DNA of 64,000 bases, from positions 5,001-69,000 of the forward strand of contig NZ_SOQZ01000003.1 in assembly GCF_004366715.1 (NCBI RefSeq). Direction: 5' to 3'. The notes beneath the pieces are model-generated. The model saw only the letters and a program-made list of their open reading frames with translations. It was not told the DNA's origin and searched no databases. Below, in pieces: positions 26,733-35,518 of this stretch. The DNA is from Meridianimaribacter flavus. GTDB lineage: Bacteria; Bacteroidota; Bacteroidia; Flavobacteriales; Flavobacteriaceae. Numbering within the stretch: position 1 is the first letter of the stretch; each line of letters begins with the position of its first letter. A program made the position numbers and the translations under genes.

Positions 26733-28352
26733 ATGGCAGAAGTAATAAACATGCCTCGTTTGAGCGACACTATGGAAGAAGGTACTGTCGCAACTTGGTT
26801 GAAAAAAGTTGGTGATAAAGTAGAAGAAGGAGATATCCTAGCCGAAATAGAAACAGACAAAGCAACTATGGAGTTTGAGTCTTTCTATGAAGGTACACTA
26901 TTACACATAGGTGTTCAAGAAGGTGAAACTACAAAAGTAGATGAGCTTTTAGCTATTATAGGAGAAGAAGGAGAAGATATTTCTGGTTTATTAAATGGAA
27001 GTGCTACTCAAGATTCAAAAGAAGAAGAAACACCAAAAGAAGAAAAAGAAGAAGCAACTAGCGAGCCAGCAACAGAAGCTGTAGATATTCCTGAAGGTGT
27101 TACAGTGGTAACAATGCCACGTTTAAGTGATACTATGGAGGAAGGAACTGTTGCAACATGGTTGAAAAAAGTTGGCGATGCCGTTGAAGAAGGTGATATT
27201 TTAGCCGAAATTGAAACAGACAAAGCTACTATGGAGTTTGAGTCTTTTCAATCAGGTACATTATTACACGTAGGATTGCAAGAAGGAGAATCTGCAAAAG
27301 TAGATGCACTTTTAGCTATTTTAGGTCCTAAAGGAACTGATGTTGCAAACATTGCAAAGAATTTCAAAGCATCATCAGGTGAAAAAGCAGAAGCTCCAAA
27401 AGAAGAAGCTCCAAAAGCAGCTTCTAAACCAGAGCCAAAAGCTGAAACTTCTAAAAAAGAAACGCCTAAAGTTTCTGCTCCAGCATCAACATCATCTTCA
27501 GATAGAGTATTTGTATCACCATTAGCTAAAAAAATGGCTGATGAAAAAGGTATTAATTTATCTCAAGTAACAGGTTCAGGTGAGAATGGTCGTATTATAA
27601 AACGCGATATAGAAAACTTCACACCAGGAACATCTGCCGCTGCAGTAGGTAAATTTGTACCAACAGGTCAAGAAGATTTTGAAGAAGTAAACAATTCGCA
27701 AATGCGTAAAGTGATTGCAAAGCGTTTAGCAGAATCTAAATTTACAGCACCTCATTATTACTTAAATGTAGAGTTTGATATGGAAAATGCTATAGCTTTC
27801 CGTGCGCAGTTTAACTCTATTCCTGATACTAAAATATCATACAATGATATGATTGTTAAAGCATGTGCTTTAGCGTTAAAACAACATCCGCAAGTAAACT
27901 CACAATGGTCTGCAGATAAGATGCGTTTAAATCACCATGTGCATATTGGTGTAGCAGTTGCAGTTCCTGACGGATTGGTAGTTCCTGTAGTGCGTTTTGC
28001 TAATGAGCAATCATTACCGCAAATAGGTGCTGAAGTTAAAGAACTTGCAGGTAAAGCTAGAAACAAGAAATTAACGCCTCAAGAAATGGAAGGTAGTACG
28101 TTTACTGTATCTAATTTAGGAATGTTTGGTATAGATAGTTTTACATCTATCATCAACCAGCCTAACTCTGCAATTCTTTCAGTAGGAAATATTGTTGAAA
28201 AACCTGTAGTTAAAAATGGTCAAATAGTAGTAGGACATACCATGAAGTTATGTTTAGCTTGTGACCATAGAACTGTAGATGGAGCAACTGGAGCACAATT
28301 CCTTCAAACATTAAAAGGATATATTGAAAACCCAGTTACAATGTTAGTATAG
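26733..28352 (+). CDS. pdhC: Pyruvate dehydrogenase E2, dihydrolipoamide acetyltransferase
   Basis: A 539-residue core of the pyruvate dehydrogenase complex, transferring acetyl groups to CoA. It has two N-terminal lipoyl domains with lipoylated Lys43 and Lys164 in ETDKATMEF, joined by flexible Glu/Lys/Ala/Pro linkers. A peripheral-subunit-binding domain (VSPLAKKMADEKGINLSQV and GRIIKRDIE, about 262-292) and the C-terminal catalytic domain with DHRTVDGATGAQFL (about 510-523) follow. Residue order and length are typical of a two-lipoyl E2. It is co-transcribed with pdhA. Confidence 0.95.
   Translation: MAEVINMPRLSDTMEEGTVATWLKKVGDKVEEGDILAEIETDKATMEFESFYEGTLLHIGVQEGETTKVDELLAIIGEEGEDISGLLNGSATQDSKEEETPKEEKEEATSEPATEAVDIPEGVTVVTMPRLSDTMEEGTVATWLKKVGDAVEEGDILAEIETDKATMEFESFQSGTLLHVGLQEGESAKVDALLAILGPKGTDVANIAKNFKASSGEKAEAPKEEAPKAASKPEPKAETSKKETPKVSAPASTSSSDRVFVSPLAKKMADEKGINLSQVTGSGENGRIIKRDIENFTPGTSAAAVGKFVPTGQEDFEEVNNSQMRKVIAKRLAESKFTAPHYYLNVEFDMENAIAFRAQFNSIPDTKISYNDMIVKACALALKQHPQVNSQWSADKMRLNHHVHIGVAVAVPDGLVVPVVRFANEQSLPQIGAEVKELAGKARNKKLTPQEMEGSTFTVSNLGMFGIDSFTSIINQPNSAILSVGNIVEKPVVKNGQIVVGHTMKLCLACDHRTVDGATGAQFLQTLKGYIENPVTMLV
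26751..27248 (+). repeat. Duplicated lipoyl-domain coding segment within pdhC
   Basis: Segments 26751-26885 and 27114-27248 (45 codons each) encode lipoyl cores that differ almost only at Lys/Ala in GDKVEEG versus GDAVEEG and at Tyr/Gln just after. The DNA differs at many third positions. This fits an old duplication kept alike by selection on the protein rather than a recent copy or gene conversion. Confidence 0.8.
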
Positions 28353-28387
28353 AAACTTCTGCATAAGCAGAACATACATTATAATAT

Positions 28388-28424
28388 AATCCTGATTTGA
28401 TTTTTTCCAATCAGGATTTTTTTA
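28388..28424 (+). terminator. pdhA-pdhC terminator
   Basis: AATCCTGATT (28388-28397) and AATCAGGATT (28409-28418) form a stem with an 11-nt loop and a T run. It is 35 bases after the pdhC stop. Confidence 0.88.
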
Positions 28425-28456
28425 TCTTTAAGCTTTAATACAATCAATCAAAAATT

Positions 28457-29413
28457 ATGAAAAAACTATTAGCACTTATCATTGTTGTTTTAGCGTTTAG
28501 CTGTAAAAATGAACCTAAAGTAGAAGTAGGACCAAAAATTACTATTACAAGTGATGAGTTAAAAGAGGCTGTGACTTATTTGTCTTCAGATGAACTACTA
28601 GGTCGTGACACTGGTACGCAAGGAATAGATGATGCAGCAACATATATTGAAAAACAATTTGAAAGCTATGGTGTAAAACCTTATTTTGAAACTTTTAGGG
28701 ATAATTTTAAGCTTGATAGTTTAGATGCTTTTAATGTGGTTGGAGTTATTGAAGGTGTGGATGAAACGTTAAAAAATGAATATATAGTTATAGGTGCTCA
28801 TTATGACCACATAGGTTATGGAAAACCTGTTGAAAATGACTCAATTGCTAATGGGGCTAATGACAATGCTACCGGAACAGCTGGCGTAATGGCAATGGCT
28901 AAATATTTTGCAACTAGAAAAAACAATAAGCGTAGCATTTTATTTGCACTTTTTACTGCTGAAGAAAGAGGACTTTTAGGTTCAAAGCATCTTGCTGAAC
29001 GTTTAAAGAGTGATAGCTTAAATGTATATACAATGGTTAATCTTGAAATGATAGGTGTACCTTTTAAGGATAGAGATTATCAAGCGTTTTTAACAGGCTA
29101 TGAGTTATCTAATATGGCTGAGAAAATGAATGCTTACGCAGGAAGTAAGCTGATAGGTTTTTCTGAAGTTTCTAAAAAATACAGACTTTTTATGCGTTCA
29201 GATAATTACCCGTTTTACAATCAGTTTAAGGCACCTTGTCAAACATTATCAAGCTGTGATTTAACTAATTTTGATTTTTATCATCATGTTGATGATGAAA
29301 TTGAACTTATGGACTTTAATTTCATGGCAAACCTTATCAACTCTACAATTCCTGTTATTGAAACTATGAGTAATACGCCAACTAAAGAGATTGTAATGCA
29401 TGAAGCAGAGTAA
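28457..29413 (+). CDS. M28 family metallopeptidase, lipoprotein
   Basis: A 318-residue zinc aminopeptidase-type protein with an N-terminal lipoprotein signal (LAFSCKN, Cys about residue 16). It is probably anchored at the periplasmic or outer face. Metal and catalytic residues of clan MH are visible: IGAHYDHIG (His, about 113-121), GANDNATGTAGV (Asp, about 134-145), FTAEERGLLGS (Glu-Glu, about 170-180), NLEMIG (acidic, about 194-199) and FYHHVDDEIE (His near the end). It likely trims peptides. The next gene starts inside its last codons (14-base overlap), so the two are translationally coupled. Confidence 0.92.
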   Translation: MKKLLALIIVVLAFSCKNEPKVEVGPKITITSDELKEAVTYLSSDELLGRDTGTQGIDDAATYIEKQFESYGVKPYFETFRDNFKLDSLDAFNVVGVIEGVDETLKNEYIVIGAHYDHIGYGKPVENDSIANGANDNATGTAGVMAMAKYFATRKNNKRSILFALFTAEERGLLGSKHLAERLKSDSLNVYTMVNLEMIGVPFKDRDYQAFLTGYELSNMAEKMNAYAGSKLIGFSEVSKKYRLFMRSDNYPFYNQFKAPCQTLSSCDLTNFDFYHHVDDEIELMDFNFMANLINSTIPVIETMSNTPTKEIVMHEAE

Positions 29414-30089
29414 AAATATTATTATTACAGGAACCAGTAGAGGTATTGGTTTTGAGCTGGTTCATCTTTTTGCTAATCAAGGACACAATGTGTTGGCACT
29501 ATCAAGAAATGCACAACCAGTAAATAACCTTCATTTTGATAATATTACATCCTTTTCTTTTGATTTATGTAATGATGATGACTATCAAAAAGTAGAGCAA
29601 TTCATAAAAAATGAATGGAACCATGTTGATATTCTAATCAACAATGCAGGAGCATTGCTTAACAAGCCTTTTTCAGAAACTACAATGGATGATTTTGAGC
29701 ATGTTTATAAAACTAATGTTTTTGGTGTAGCTGAAATGACTAGAGTGGTTCTGCCATTTATGAAAAGAGATGGACACGTTGTAACCATAAGCTCTATGGG
29801 AGGGATTCAAGGAAGTATGAAATTTCCAGGACTAGCTGCATATAGTTCTAGCAAAGGAGCAGTTATTACATTAACCGAATTGTTGGCTGAAGAATACAAA
29901 AATTCTGGTCCGCAATTCAACGTGTTAGCTTTAGGAGCAGTACAAACCGAAATGCTTGCCGAAGCTTTTCCAGGTTATGAGGCTCCAACTACAGCATTGC
30001 AAATGGCTGAGTATATTGCAGACTTTTCGCTTAACGGAAATAAATATTACAACGGAAAAGCATTGCAAGTATCTAATTCTACTCCTTAA
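29400..30089 (+). CDS. SDR family oxidoreductase
   Basis: A 229-residue short-chain dehydrogenase. NAD(P) site TGTSRGIGFEL (about 11-21), NNAGALLNKPF (about 80-90) and catalytic SSM...YSSSKGA (Tyr about 149, Lys about 153) are present. The substrate is unknown. It overlaps the M28 gene by 14 bases and the next HAD gene by one base, so the three form one operon. Confidence 0.9.
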   Translation: MKQSKNIIITGTSRGIGFELVHLFANQGHNVLALSRNAQPVNNLHFDNITSFSFDLCNDDDYQKVEQFIKNEWNHVDILINNAGALLNKPFSETTMDDFEHVYKTNVFGVAEMTRVVLPFMKRDGHVVTISSMGGIQGSMKFPGLAAYSSSKGAVITLTELLAEEYKNSGPQFNVLALGAVQTEMLAEAFPGYEAPTTALQMAEYIADFSLNGNKYYNGKALQVSNSTP

Positions 30090-30727
30090 TGATGTCTAAA
30101 TACAAGTGTATTATTTTTGACTGTGATGGTGTGTTAGTCGATAGCGAGCCAATTGGCAATCAGGTGTTGGTTGATATGGCTAATGGTTATGGAGCTGATA
30201 TAGATTTAGATTATGCGTTTAAGCATTTTAAAGGAGGTTCAATATATACTTGTCGAGATAAAATTCAAGCGTTGGTAAATCAACCATTATCTCAAGGTTT
30301 TATAGCAGAATATAGAAGACGAAGTTACAATGCATTTAAAGAACAAATTCAACCTGTAGAAGGTGTAAAAGAGGTGATTGAGTCATTGTCTATCCCTTTT
30401 TGTGTAGCTTCAAGTGGGCCAACTGAAAAAATACGCCTTAACCTAGAACTTACTGGTTTGCTACCTTACTTTGAAGACAACATCTTTAGTTGTTATACTA
30501 TCGAAAAATGGAAGCCAGAACCTGATGTGTTTATTTGGGCTGCAAAAACTATGGGTTTTAAACCTGAAGACTGCGTAGTGATTGAAGATAGCTTAACAGG
30601 AATACAAGCTGCTAAAGCAGGTGGTTTTGATGTTTTTGGATTTACTGCTCATGATTATAATAACGAGTTAGAAGCAGAAGCAACTACTACCTTTAATTCA
30701 ATGGAAAAACTATTGGAATTAATCTAA
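30089..30727 (+). CDS. HAD-IA family phosphatase/phosphomutase
   Basis: A 212-residue haloacid-dehalogenase-like hydrolase. Motif I FDCDGVLVDSEP (about 9-20), motif II Ser in VASSGPTEKI (about 109-118), motif III Lys in WKPEPDVF (about 139-146), and motif IV VIEDSLTGIQAAKAGG (about 159-174). The cap inserted after motif I fits the beta-phosphoglucomutase/phosphoglycolate group, so a small phosphorylated sugar or glycol is a likely substrate. It starts with ATGATG. Its stop overlaps the stop of the convergent lipoprotein gene, leaving no space for a terminator. Confidence 0.88.
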   Translation: MMSKYKCIIFDCDGVLVDSEPIGNQVLVDMANGYGADIDLDYAFKHFKGGSIYTCRDKIQALVNQPLSQGFIAEYRRRSYNAFKEQIQPVEGVKEVIESLSIPFCVASSGPTEKIRLNLELTGLLPYFEDNIFSCYTIEKWKPEPDVFIWAAKTMGFKPEDCVVIEDSLTGIQAAKAGGFDVFGFTAHDYNNELEAEATTTFNSMEKLLELI

Positions 30728-31212
30728 TTGTTTTTTTCGAACTTTACTTTTGTAGCCGTAAGTTCAGCGTTGTCAATAGTTATTTTTTCTGAACGTATAA
30801 TTGCAGTTATTGAATCTTTTTGTGAACCTCTATCAGTAATAATATCAAAAGCAAGGTGTAGTTTAGAAACAGAATCAGAAAGTGTTTCGGTATTCACTTT
30901 AGTTACGTTTTCAATATGTACTTGTCTTGTAGTGTTGGGTAAGCTAACAGAGTTGTTAGAAAGGTTTTCAATTTGCTTAGCGATGTCCACTTCAAATTCA
31001 GGATGATGTTTTAATAGTAAAGACAAATCATAAAGCTCTTGAAGTTTTTGAGAAGCCACAGTTTGATATTCAAAGTCTTCTTGAGTGCTCAAATAATTAT
31101 CAAGATCACCAATTACTGATTCAGCAGCGACATTGTTCTCATTAAAAGTTTTTGTTTCATTAGCGCATGAAACAAAAAGTAATACCCAAAAGCCTATTAA
31201 TATCCTTTTCAT
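30724..31212 (-). CDS. Hypothetical lipoprotein
   Basis: A 162-residue protein with lipobox FVSCAN (Cys about residue 16). The rest is mostly helical (KLQELYDLSLLLKHHP, about 60-75) and then beta-rich, with no recognised family. It starts within the stop of the larger upstream gene (ATGA overlap at 31209-31212), so the two proteins are made together and may work together. Confidence 0.7.
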   Translation of the reverse strand: MKRILIGFWVLLFVSCANETKTFNENNVAAESVIGDLDNYLSTQEDFEYQTVASQKLQELYDLSLLLKHHPEFEVDIAKQIENLSNNSVSLPNTTRQVHIENVTKVNTETLSDSVSKLHLAFDIITDRGSQKDSITAIIRSEKITIDNAELTATKVKFEKNN

Positions 31213-32099
31213 TTTACAATAAATTTAAGCATTACAATTTTACCATTAACCAGTCGCTTGTCAAGAATTTCAATGGATTTTAAGCTGCTAGTAGGTATGG
31301 TTAATGTTCTTATAAACTTGTCTTTGGTATAAAGCTCCACACCAATATTATTTGCAAACAATTGGTAAATTTTTGCATTGTCAGCTATTAAATTATTAAG
31401 CTGTGTTTTATGTGTAGTCCAATCTTTAATATTACCATTGGTATAGTAGTGGAGCATTAACGCATAATCATCAGGAGCTAATTTGACAGTTTGGTTTTTG
31501 TTTGAGTCAATTGACCTTACTATGGTATCAGTTTTATGATATGGAGATTGTACAACAAAAGTGATGATTTTTTCTTTTGTGGTAAATTTAAAACACCCAA
31601 GACTATCTGTTTTAAAATGTAAAGGGGATTCTCCGTTTTGTAGTATTTTAATATCCAAAGGTGTTTTTGTGATGGCTTCATTTTTAATCTCATCAACAAA
31701 ACAAAAGTGAAATTCATTTTTCAAACTCTTACTATAAAAAATAAGCATAATTATAGGTAGTGCTGTAAGCCAATATAGCTGCTTTTTGTTTTTCTTTTTT
31801 GTTGAAATTGAGAATACATGCGCTTCTTTAAAAGCGTGCCAATTGTTAAAACCAACATACTGACTTAAGAGATTAAGCATGTCTATTCGAGGTAGCTTTT
31901 CAGGTTCGTTTTTAAAATAGGTATAAAACCATTTTTCGCTAACCTTTGCTTTTACCTTGCTAAATAAATCTTCTTGAAAGGCAACAATGTCTTCTCCTTT
32001 CCATTCTTCAATAGTATTAGGCGCACTATAATGCTGCAAAAAAGTGGTTGCAACAGTCTGTTTTAAAAGATTAAAATGATATGAATGTTCAGGATTCAA
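31209..32099 (-). CDS. Membrane protein of unknown function
   Basis: A 296-residue protein. The first about 95 residues are a soluble helical region (DIVAFQEDLFSKVKAKVSEKW, about 36-56, and RIDMLNLLSQYVGFNNWHAF, about 70-89) of a type I have seen upstream of membrane segments in Flavobacteriaceae proteins but cannot name. One transmembrane helix (about 107-123) and a periplasmic region of about 170 residues follow. The layout, cytoplasmic head-helix-periplasmic tail, resembles a sensor or anti-sigma-like protein, but no known domain is visible. It is coupled to the downstream lipoprotein. Confidence 0.65.
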   Translation of the reverse strand: MNPEHSYHFNLLKQTVATTFLQHYSAPNTIEEWKGEDIVAFQEDLFSKVKAKVSEKWFYTYFKNEPEKLPRIDMLNLLSQYVGFNNWHAFKEAHVFSISTKKKNKKQLYWLTALPIIMLIFYSKSLKNEFHFCFVDEIKNEAITKTPLDIKILQNGESPLHFKTDSLGCFKFTTKEKIITFVVQSPYHKTDTIVRSIDSNKNQTVKLAPDDYALMLHYYTNGNIKDWTTHKTQLNNLIADNAKIYQLFANNIGVELYTKDKFIRTLTIPTSSLKSIEILDKRLVNGKIVMLKFIVK

Positions 32100-32231
32100 A
32101 TAGTGTAAACTGCTGTTTTTCAGTGTTGTTTTTAATTGTAAAATAGTTTACAAAAGCTTTTCTACAGCTTTACAATATAAAAATGGTATTGCTTAATAGG
32201 TTTGCTATGTAAATTTTAAAAATATAAAATT

Positions 32232-33071
32232 ATGAACGCAAATCCATTAAAATCAGTATTTAAAATTATAATTATTAGTTTATTTGTTATGCTGCTTTCA
32301 GCATGTCAAAATGAAAGTTATAAAGAAAATGTATCAGTAGCAGATACTGCTGTGTCAGAAGAGTATGAGGCAGTAACTTCAAAAACCGAACCATCAACAA
32401 GTGCAATTCCCAACAACCTAAAAATTATTAAGTCGGCAAATGCCAGATATAAGGTAAAGCATGTAAAGGTTGCAACGAAGAAAATAAAGCAAATTGCTTT
32501 AAACTTTGACGCTTATATTTCCGACTTAAGATTTCAAAACGATTTATACAGAATCGAAAACAGGTTTACTGTAAAAGTGCCTCAGCAGCATTTTGATGCT
32601 ATGATGGACTCCATAAGTGCAATTGTTGAATTTATAGAGTATGAGAACATTACCACACAAGATGTTACCGAAGAGTACATTGATATTGAAACCAGGTTAA
32701 AAACCAAACTAGAAGTAAAACAGAGGTATGAAACCATATTACGACAAAAAGCCAAAACAGTTGAAGAAATTCTAGCAACCGAAGAAAAGCTTCGTGTGAT
32801 ACAAGAAGAGATTGAAAGCGAACAAGGACGACTTAAATACTTAACCAACAAAGTAGCTTACAGTACCATACAAATAGATTTATATGAAACGGTTGATTAC
32901 AAAGAAGAGCCAACGAGTTATAAAAAATCATTTTGGAGCAAAACTAAAGAAGGCTTAGTTTTTGGTTGGAATTTTATAGAAACCATTGTGTTAGGAATCA
33001 TTCATATTTGGCCGCTTATTATTTTAGGTAGTTTATTATTCTTTGTGATTAAAAAAAGAATAAAAAAATAA
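32232..33071 (+). CDS. DUF4349 domain-containing lipoprotein
   Basis: A 279-residue protein with a lipobox in LLSACQN (Cys about 24). A DUF4349-like region (about 60-220) includes YISDLRFQND, an extended helical pair (TRLKTKLEVKQRYETILRQK, about 155-174) and LRVIQEEIESEQGRLKYL. A C-terminal transmembrane helix (about 252-270) ends with KKRIKK. It is thus tethered by lipid and helix. The function is unknown. It is a monocistronic gene with its own terminator. Confidence 0.85.
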   Translation: MNANPLKSVFKIIIISLFVMLLSACQNESYKENVSVADTAVSEEYEAVTSKTEPSTSAIPNNLKIIKSANARYKVKHVKVATKKIKQIALNFDAYISDLRFQNDLYRIENRFTVKVPQQHFDAMMDSISAIVEFIEYENITTQDVTEEYIDIETRLKTKLEVKQRYETILRQKAKTVEEILATEEKLRVIQEEIESEQGRLKYLTNKVAYSTIQIDLYETVDYKEEPTSYKKSFWSKTKEGLVFGWNFIETIVLGIIHIWPLIILGSLLFFVIKKRIKK

Positions 33072-33077
33072 AAAGGT

Positions 33078-33109
33078 AAGTCCTCTAGAAAATACCTAGA
33101 GGACTTTTC
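33078..33109. terminator. Bidirectional terminator
   Basis: AAGTCCTCTAG (33078-33088) pairs with CTAGAGGACTT (33096-33106), with a 7-nt loop, an A run before and a T run after. It serves the converging DUF4349 and DUF4256 genes and touches the latter's stop codon. Confidence 0.82.
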
Positions 33110-33666
33110 TACACTTTTAAACAACCACGAAATCCTCTTGCTGCATAATAAGATTGTGCTCCATTGTGATAAACAAAAACAGTATCATAACGAAAATCAG
33201 CAAAAAGAGCACCTCCAAGTTTTCTTATGTTTTCAGGAGTTTGTATCCAACTAGATGTTTTGGTGTCAAAATTTCCTAACTCTTGTAAAGCTCTATATTG
33301 TGTTTCGGTTAATAATTCAATTCCCATTGCTTTGGCTACATCAATGGCATTGTTTTCTGGTTTAAATTTCTTGCGAGATTCTTGAGCTTCAAAGTCGTAG
33401 CAATAGCTTCTACGTTCATTAGGGCTTTCAGTTGAGCAGTCAAAAAACAAATATTCATTTGTTTTGGAGTCAAAATCTACAACATCAGGTTCGCCACCTG
33501 TTTGTTCCATTTGCTGTATGGACCATAGTTTTTCAGGGTTTTCTTCAAGTCGTTTTTGTACACTGTCCCATTCAATACTATTATGTCTGTGCATATTTTT
33601 TTCAAAACGTAGTTTGAGAATTTTAAGTAGTTGATCGCTGTCGTTCGTTGTCAATTGTTTTTTCAT
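33109..33666 (-). CDS. DUF4256 domain-containing protein
   Basis: A 185-residue cytoplasmic protein with the family pattern: RFEKNMHRHNSIEW (about 21-34), MEQTGGEPDVVDFD (about 54-67), YLFFDCSTESPNERRSYCYD (about 73-92) and the C-terminal FVYHNGAQSYYAARGFRG. The function is not established. No partner gene is adjacent on the same strand. Confidence 0.9.
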   Translation of the reverse strand: MKKQLTTNDSDQLLKILKLRFEKNMHRHNSIEWDSVQKRLEENPEKLWSIQQMEQTGGEPDVVDFDSKTNEYLFFDCSTESPNERRSYCYDFEAQESRKKFKPENNAIDVAKAMGIELLTETQYRALQELGNFDTKTSSWIQTPENIRKLGGALFADFRYDTVFVYHNGAQSYYAARGFRGCLKV

Positions 33667-33779
33667 GTAAAAGCAGCTTTTAAATCAGAACAAGAAAATT
33701 AATGGTTTTATCAGATAATGACGAATTTATGTCTTTATTTTTTTTAAAAACTAAATACAAATCCTTTATTTTTGTTGCG

Positions 33780-34376
33780 ATGCAAAACACACTTCAAAAT
33801 TATATTCCAGAAAGTGCACTCCCAAAAGTTTTAGAGCTTTTAGACCATGACCATTTAACCGTAAAGGTGAAGAATGAACGTAAAAACAGACATGGAGATT
33901 ATAAACGTTTACCAAATGGAACACATCAAATTACTGTAAACTCTAATTTGAATAGGTTTAGGTTTTTAATTACACTTATTCATGAAATAGCACATTTTGA
34001 AGCATACAAAGAATTTGGACGCTTTATAAAACCTCATGGAGTAGAGTGGAAGCACACCTTTCAGCAATTGATGTTACCGTTTTTAAATCCTAACGTTTTC
34101 CCAAATGAGCTTTTACCTCTATTAGCAAAACACTTTAAAAACCCAAAAGCATCTAGCGATACAGATGCACCATTGGCCTTAGCATTAAAGCAATTTGACG
34201 AACCTAATGATAAAACATTTGTTTTTGAAGTACCTTTGGGTAAAACATTTAAGCTTTACAATGGCAGGATGTTTTTAAAAGGAGAAAAGCGCAGAAAGCG
34301 TTTTGAGTGTGTTGAGGTAAAATCAGGAAAAGTATATCTTTTTAATCCAAACGCAGAAGTAGAATTACTAAACTAA
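33780..34376 (+). CDS. SprT-like zinc-metalloprotease-fold protein
   Basis: 198 residues from the ATG at 33780. The zinc-binding signature LIHEIAHFEAY (HExxH, about residues 66-76) and the following HGVEWKHTF with a third His fit SprT-like proteins. The C-terminal part (FKLYNGRMFLKGEKRRKRFECV) would be the ribbon-like domain, but its Cys pairs are mostly absent. An upstream in-frame ATG (33702) would add 26 residues not expected in the family. The -7-like TATTTTTG (33767-33774) ends five bases before the chosen ATG, so transcription probably starts at or near it. It is followed six bases later by the guanylyltransferase gene. Confidence 0.82.
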   Translation: MQNTLQNYIPESALPKVLELLDHDHLTVKVKNERKNRHGDYKRLPNGTHQITVNSNLNRFRFLITLIHEIAHFEAYKEFGRFIKPHGVEWKHTFQQLMLPFLNPNVFPNELLPLLAKHFKNPKASSDTDAPLALALKQFDEPNDKTFVFEVPLGKTFKLYNGRMFLKGEKRRKRFECVEVKSGKVYLFNPNAEVELLN

Positions 34377-34381
34377 TTACA

Positions 34382-35461
34382 ATGAATAAGAATTATTATG
34401 CAATATTAATGGCTGGTGGAGTTGGTTCCAGATTTTGGCCTGTAAGTACTCAAGAGTATCCAAAACAATTTCATGATATGTTAGGTACAGGTGATACGCT
34501 TATACAAAAAACATTTAATAGATTGTCTGAGCTTATTCCAAAAGAAAATATTTTTATTCTTACCAATGAGCGTTACAATGATTTGGTGTTTCAGCAGTTG
34601 CCAGATGTTACAAAACGTCAAGTAGTTTTAGAACCTGCAATGCGAAATACAGCACCTTGTATTTTATATGCATCTTTAAAAATTCAAAAGGAAAATCCTG
34701 ATGCAGTAATGATTGTTGCACCAAGTGACCATTGGATAGAAGACGAAAACGCATTTACACAAAATGTAAAGCAAACCTTTGAGTTTTGTGAACAAAACGA
34801 TGCCTTAATGACTTTAGGTATTCAACCTACTTTTCCAAATACAGGATATGGTTATATAGAGTTTGATAAATCGTCTAATCAAGATATAAAACCAGTAAAT
34901 CAGTTTAGAGAAAAACCAGATTATGAAACTGCCAAATCATTCATAGCACAAGGAAATTTCCTATGGAATGCAGGTATTTTTATGTGGAGTGCAAAAAGTG
35001 TGATTAAAGCCTTTAAAAGCAATCAACCAGAATTGTATAGTTTATTTGAAGCAGGAATTGAGGCTTATAATACCGATTTGGAAGATGGTTTTATTCAAGA
35101 AAATTATGCCAAGGCAGAGAATATTTCAGTGGATTATGCCATAATGGAAAAAAGCGAAAATGTGTTTGTGCTACCAGCTACTTTTGATTGGAACGACCTT
35201 GGTACTTGGGGAAGTCTTTATGATAAACTAGATAAAGATTCTGATAATAATGCAGTTGTGAATGCTAAAACTTTGACTGAAGATGCTACAGGAAATATGA
35301 TTAGAAGTAAAAAAGATAAAATTGTAGTTGTTGATGGTTTAAAAGATTATATAATTGTTGATAAAGACGAAGTTTTGCTTATCTTCCCTAAAGCAAAAGA
35401 ACAAGACATCAAAAAGGTACTTCAAAATGTGAAAGAAAAATTTGGAGAGACCTATGGTTAA
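34382..35461 (+). CDS. manC: Mannose-1-phosphate guanylyltransferase
   Basis: A 359-residue GDP-mannose-forming enzyme for polysaccharide and glycan synthesis. The nucleotidyltransferase motif ILMAGGVGSRFWPVS (about residues 8-22) is diagnostic, with FREKPDYETAKSF (about 178-190), LWNAGIFMW (about 197-205) and ATFDWNDLGTWGSLY (about 261-275). There is no C-terminal isomerase domain, so it is the monofunctional type. The gene stops 57 bases before the DUF389 gene. Confidence 0.93.
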   Translation: MNKNYYAILMAGGVGSRFWPVSTQEYPKQFHDMLGTGDTLIQKTFNRLSELIPKENIFILTNERYNDLVFQQLPDVTKRQVVLEPAMRNTAPCILYASLKIQKENPDAVMIVAPSDHWIEDENAFTQNVKQTFEFCEQNDALMTLGIQPTFPNTGYGYIEFDKSSNQDIKPVNQFREKPDYETAKSFIAQGNFLWNAGIFMWSAKSVIKAFKSNQPELYSLFEAGIEAYNTDLEDGFIQENYAKAENISVDYAIMEKSENVFVLPATFDWNDLGTWGSLYDKLDKDSDNNAVVNAKTLTEDATGNMIRSKKDKIVVVDGLKDYIIVDKDEVLLIFPKAKEQDIKKVLQNVKEKFGETYG

Positions 35462-35518
35462 TTGTTCATAAAGTAATTATTTTAGATCAAATTATTACAA
35501 GGTTGGAATTTTAAAGAT

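Noticed and set aside
33702-33779. Longer SprT-like start at 33702
   Set aside because: The extra 26 residues are hydrophobic and unlike the family start MQNTLQNYIPES; a -7-like element lies just before 33780.
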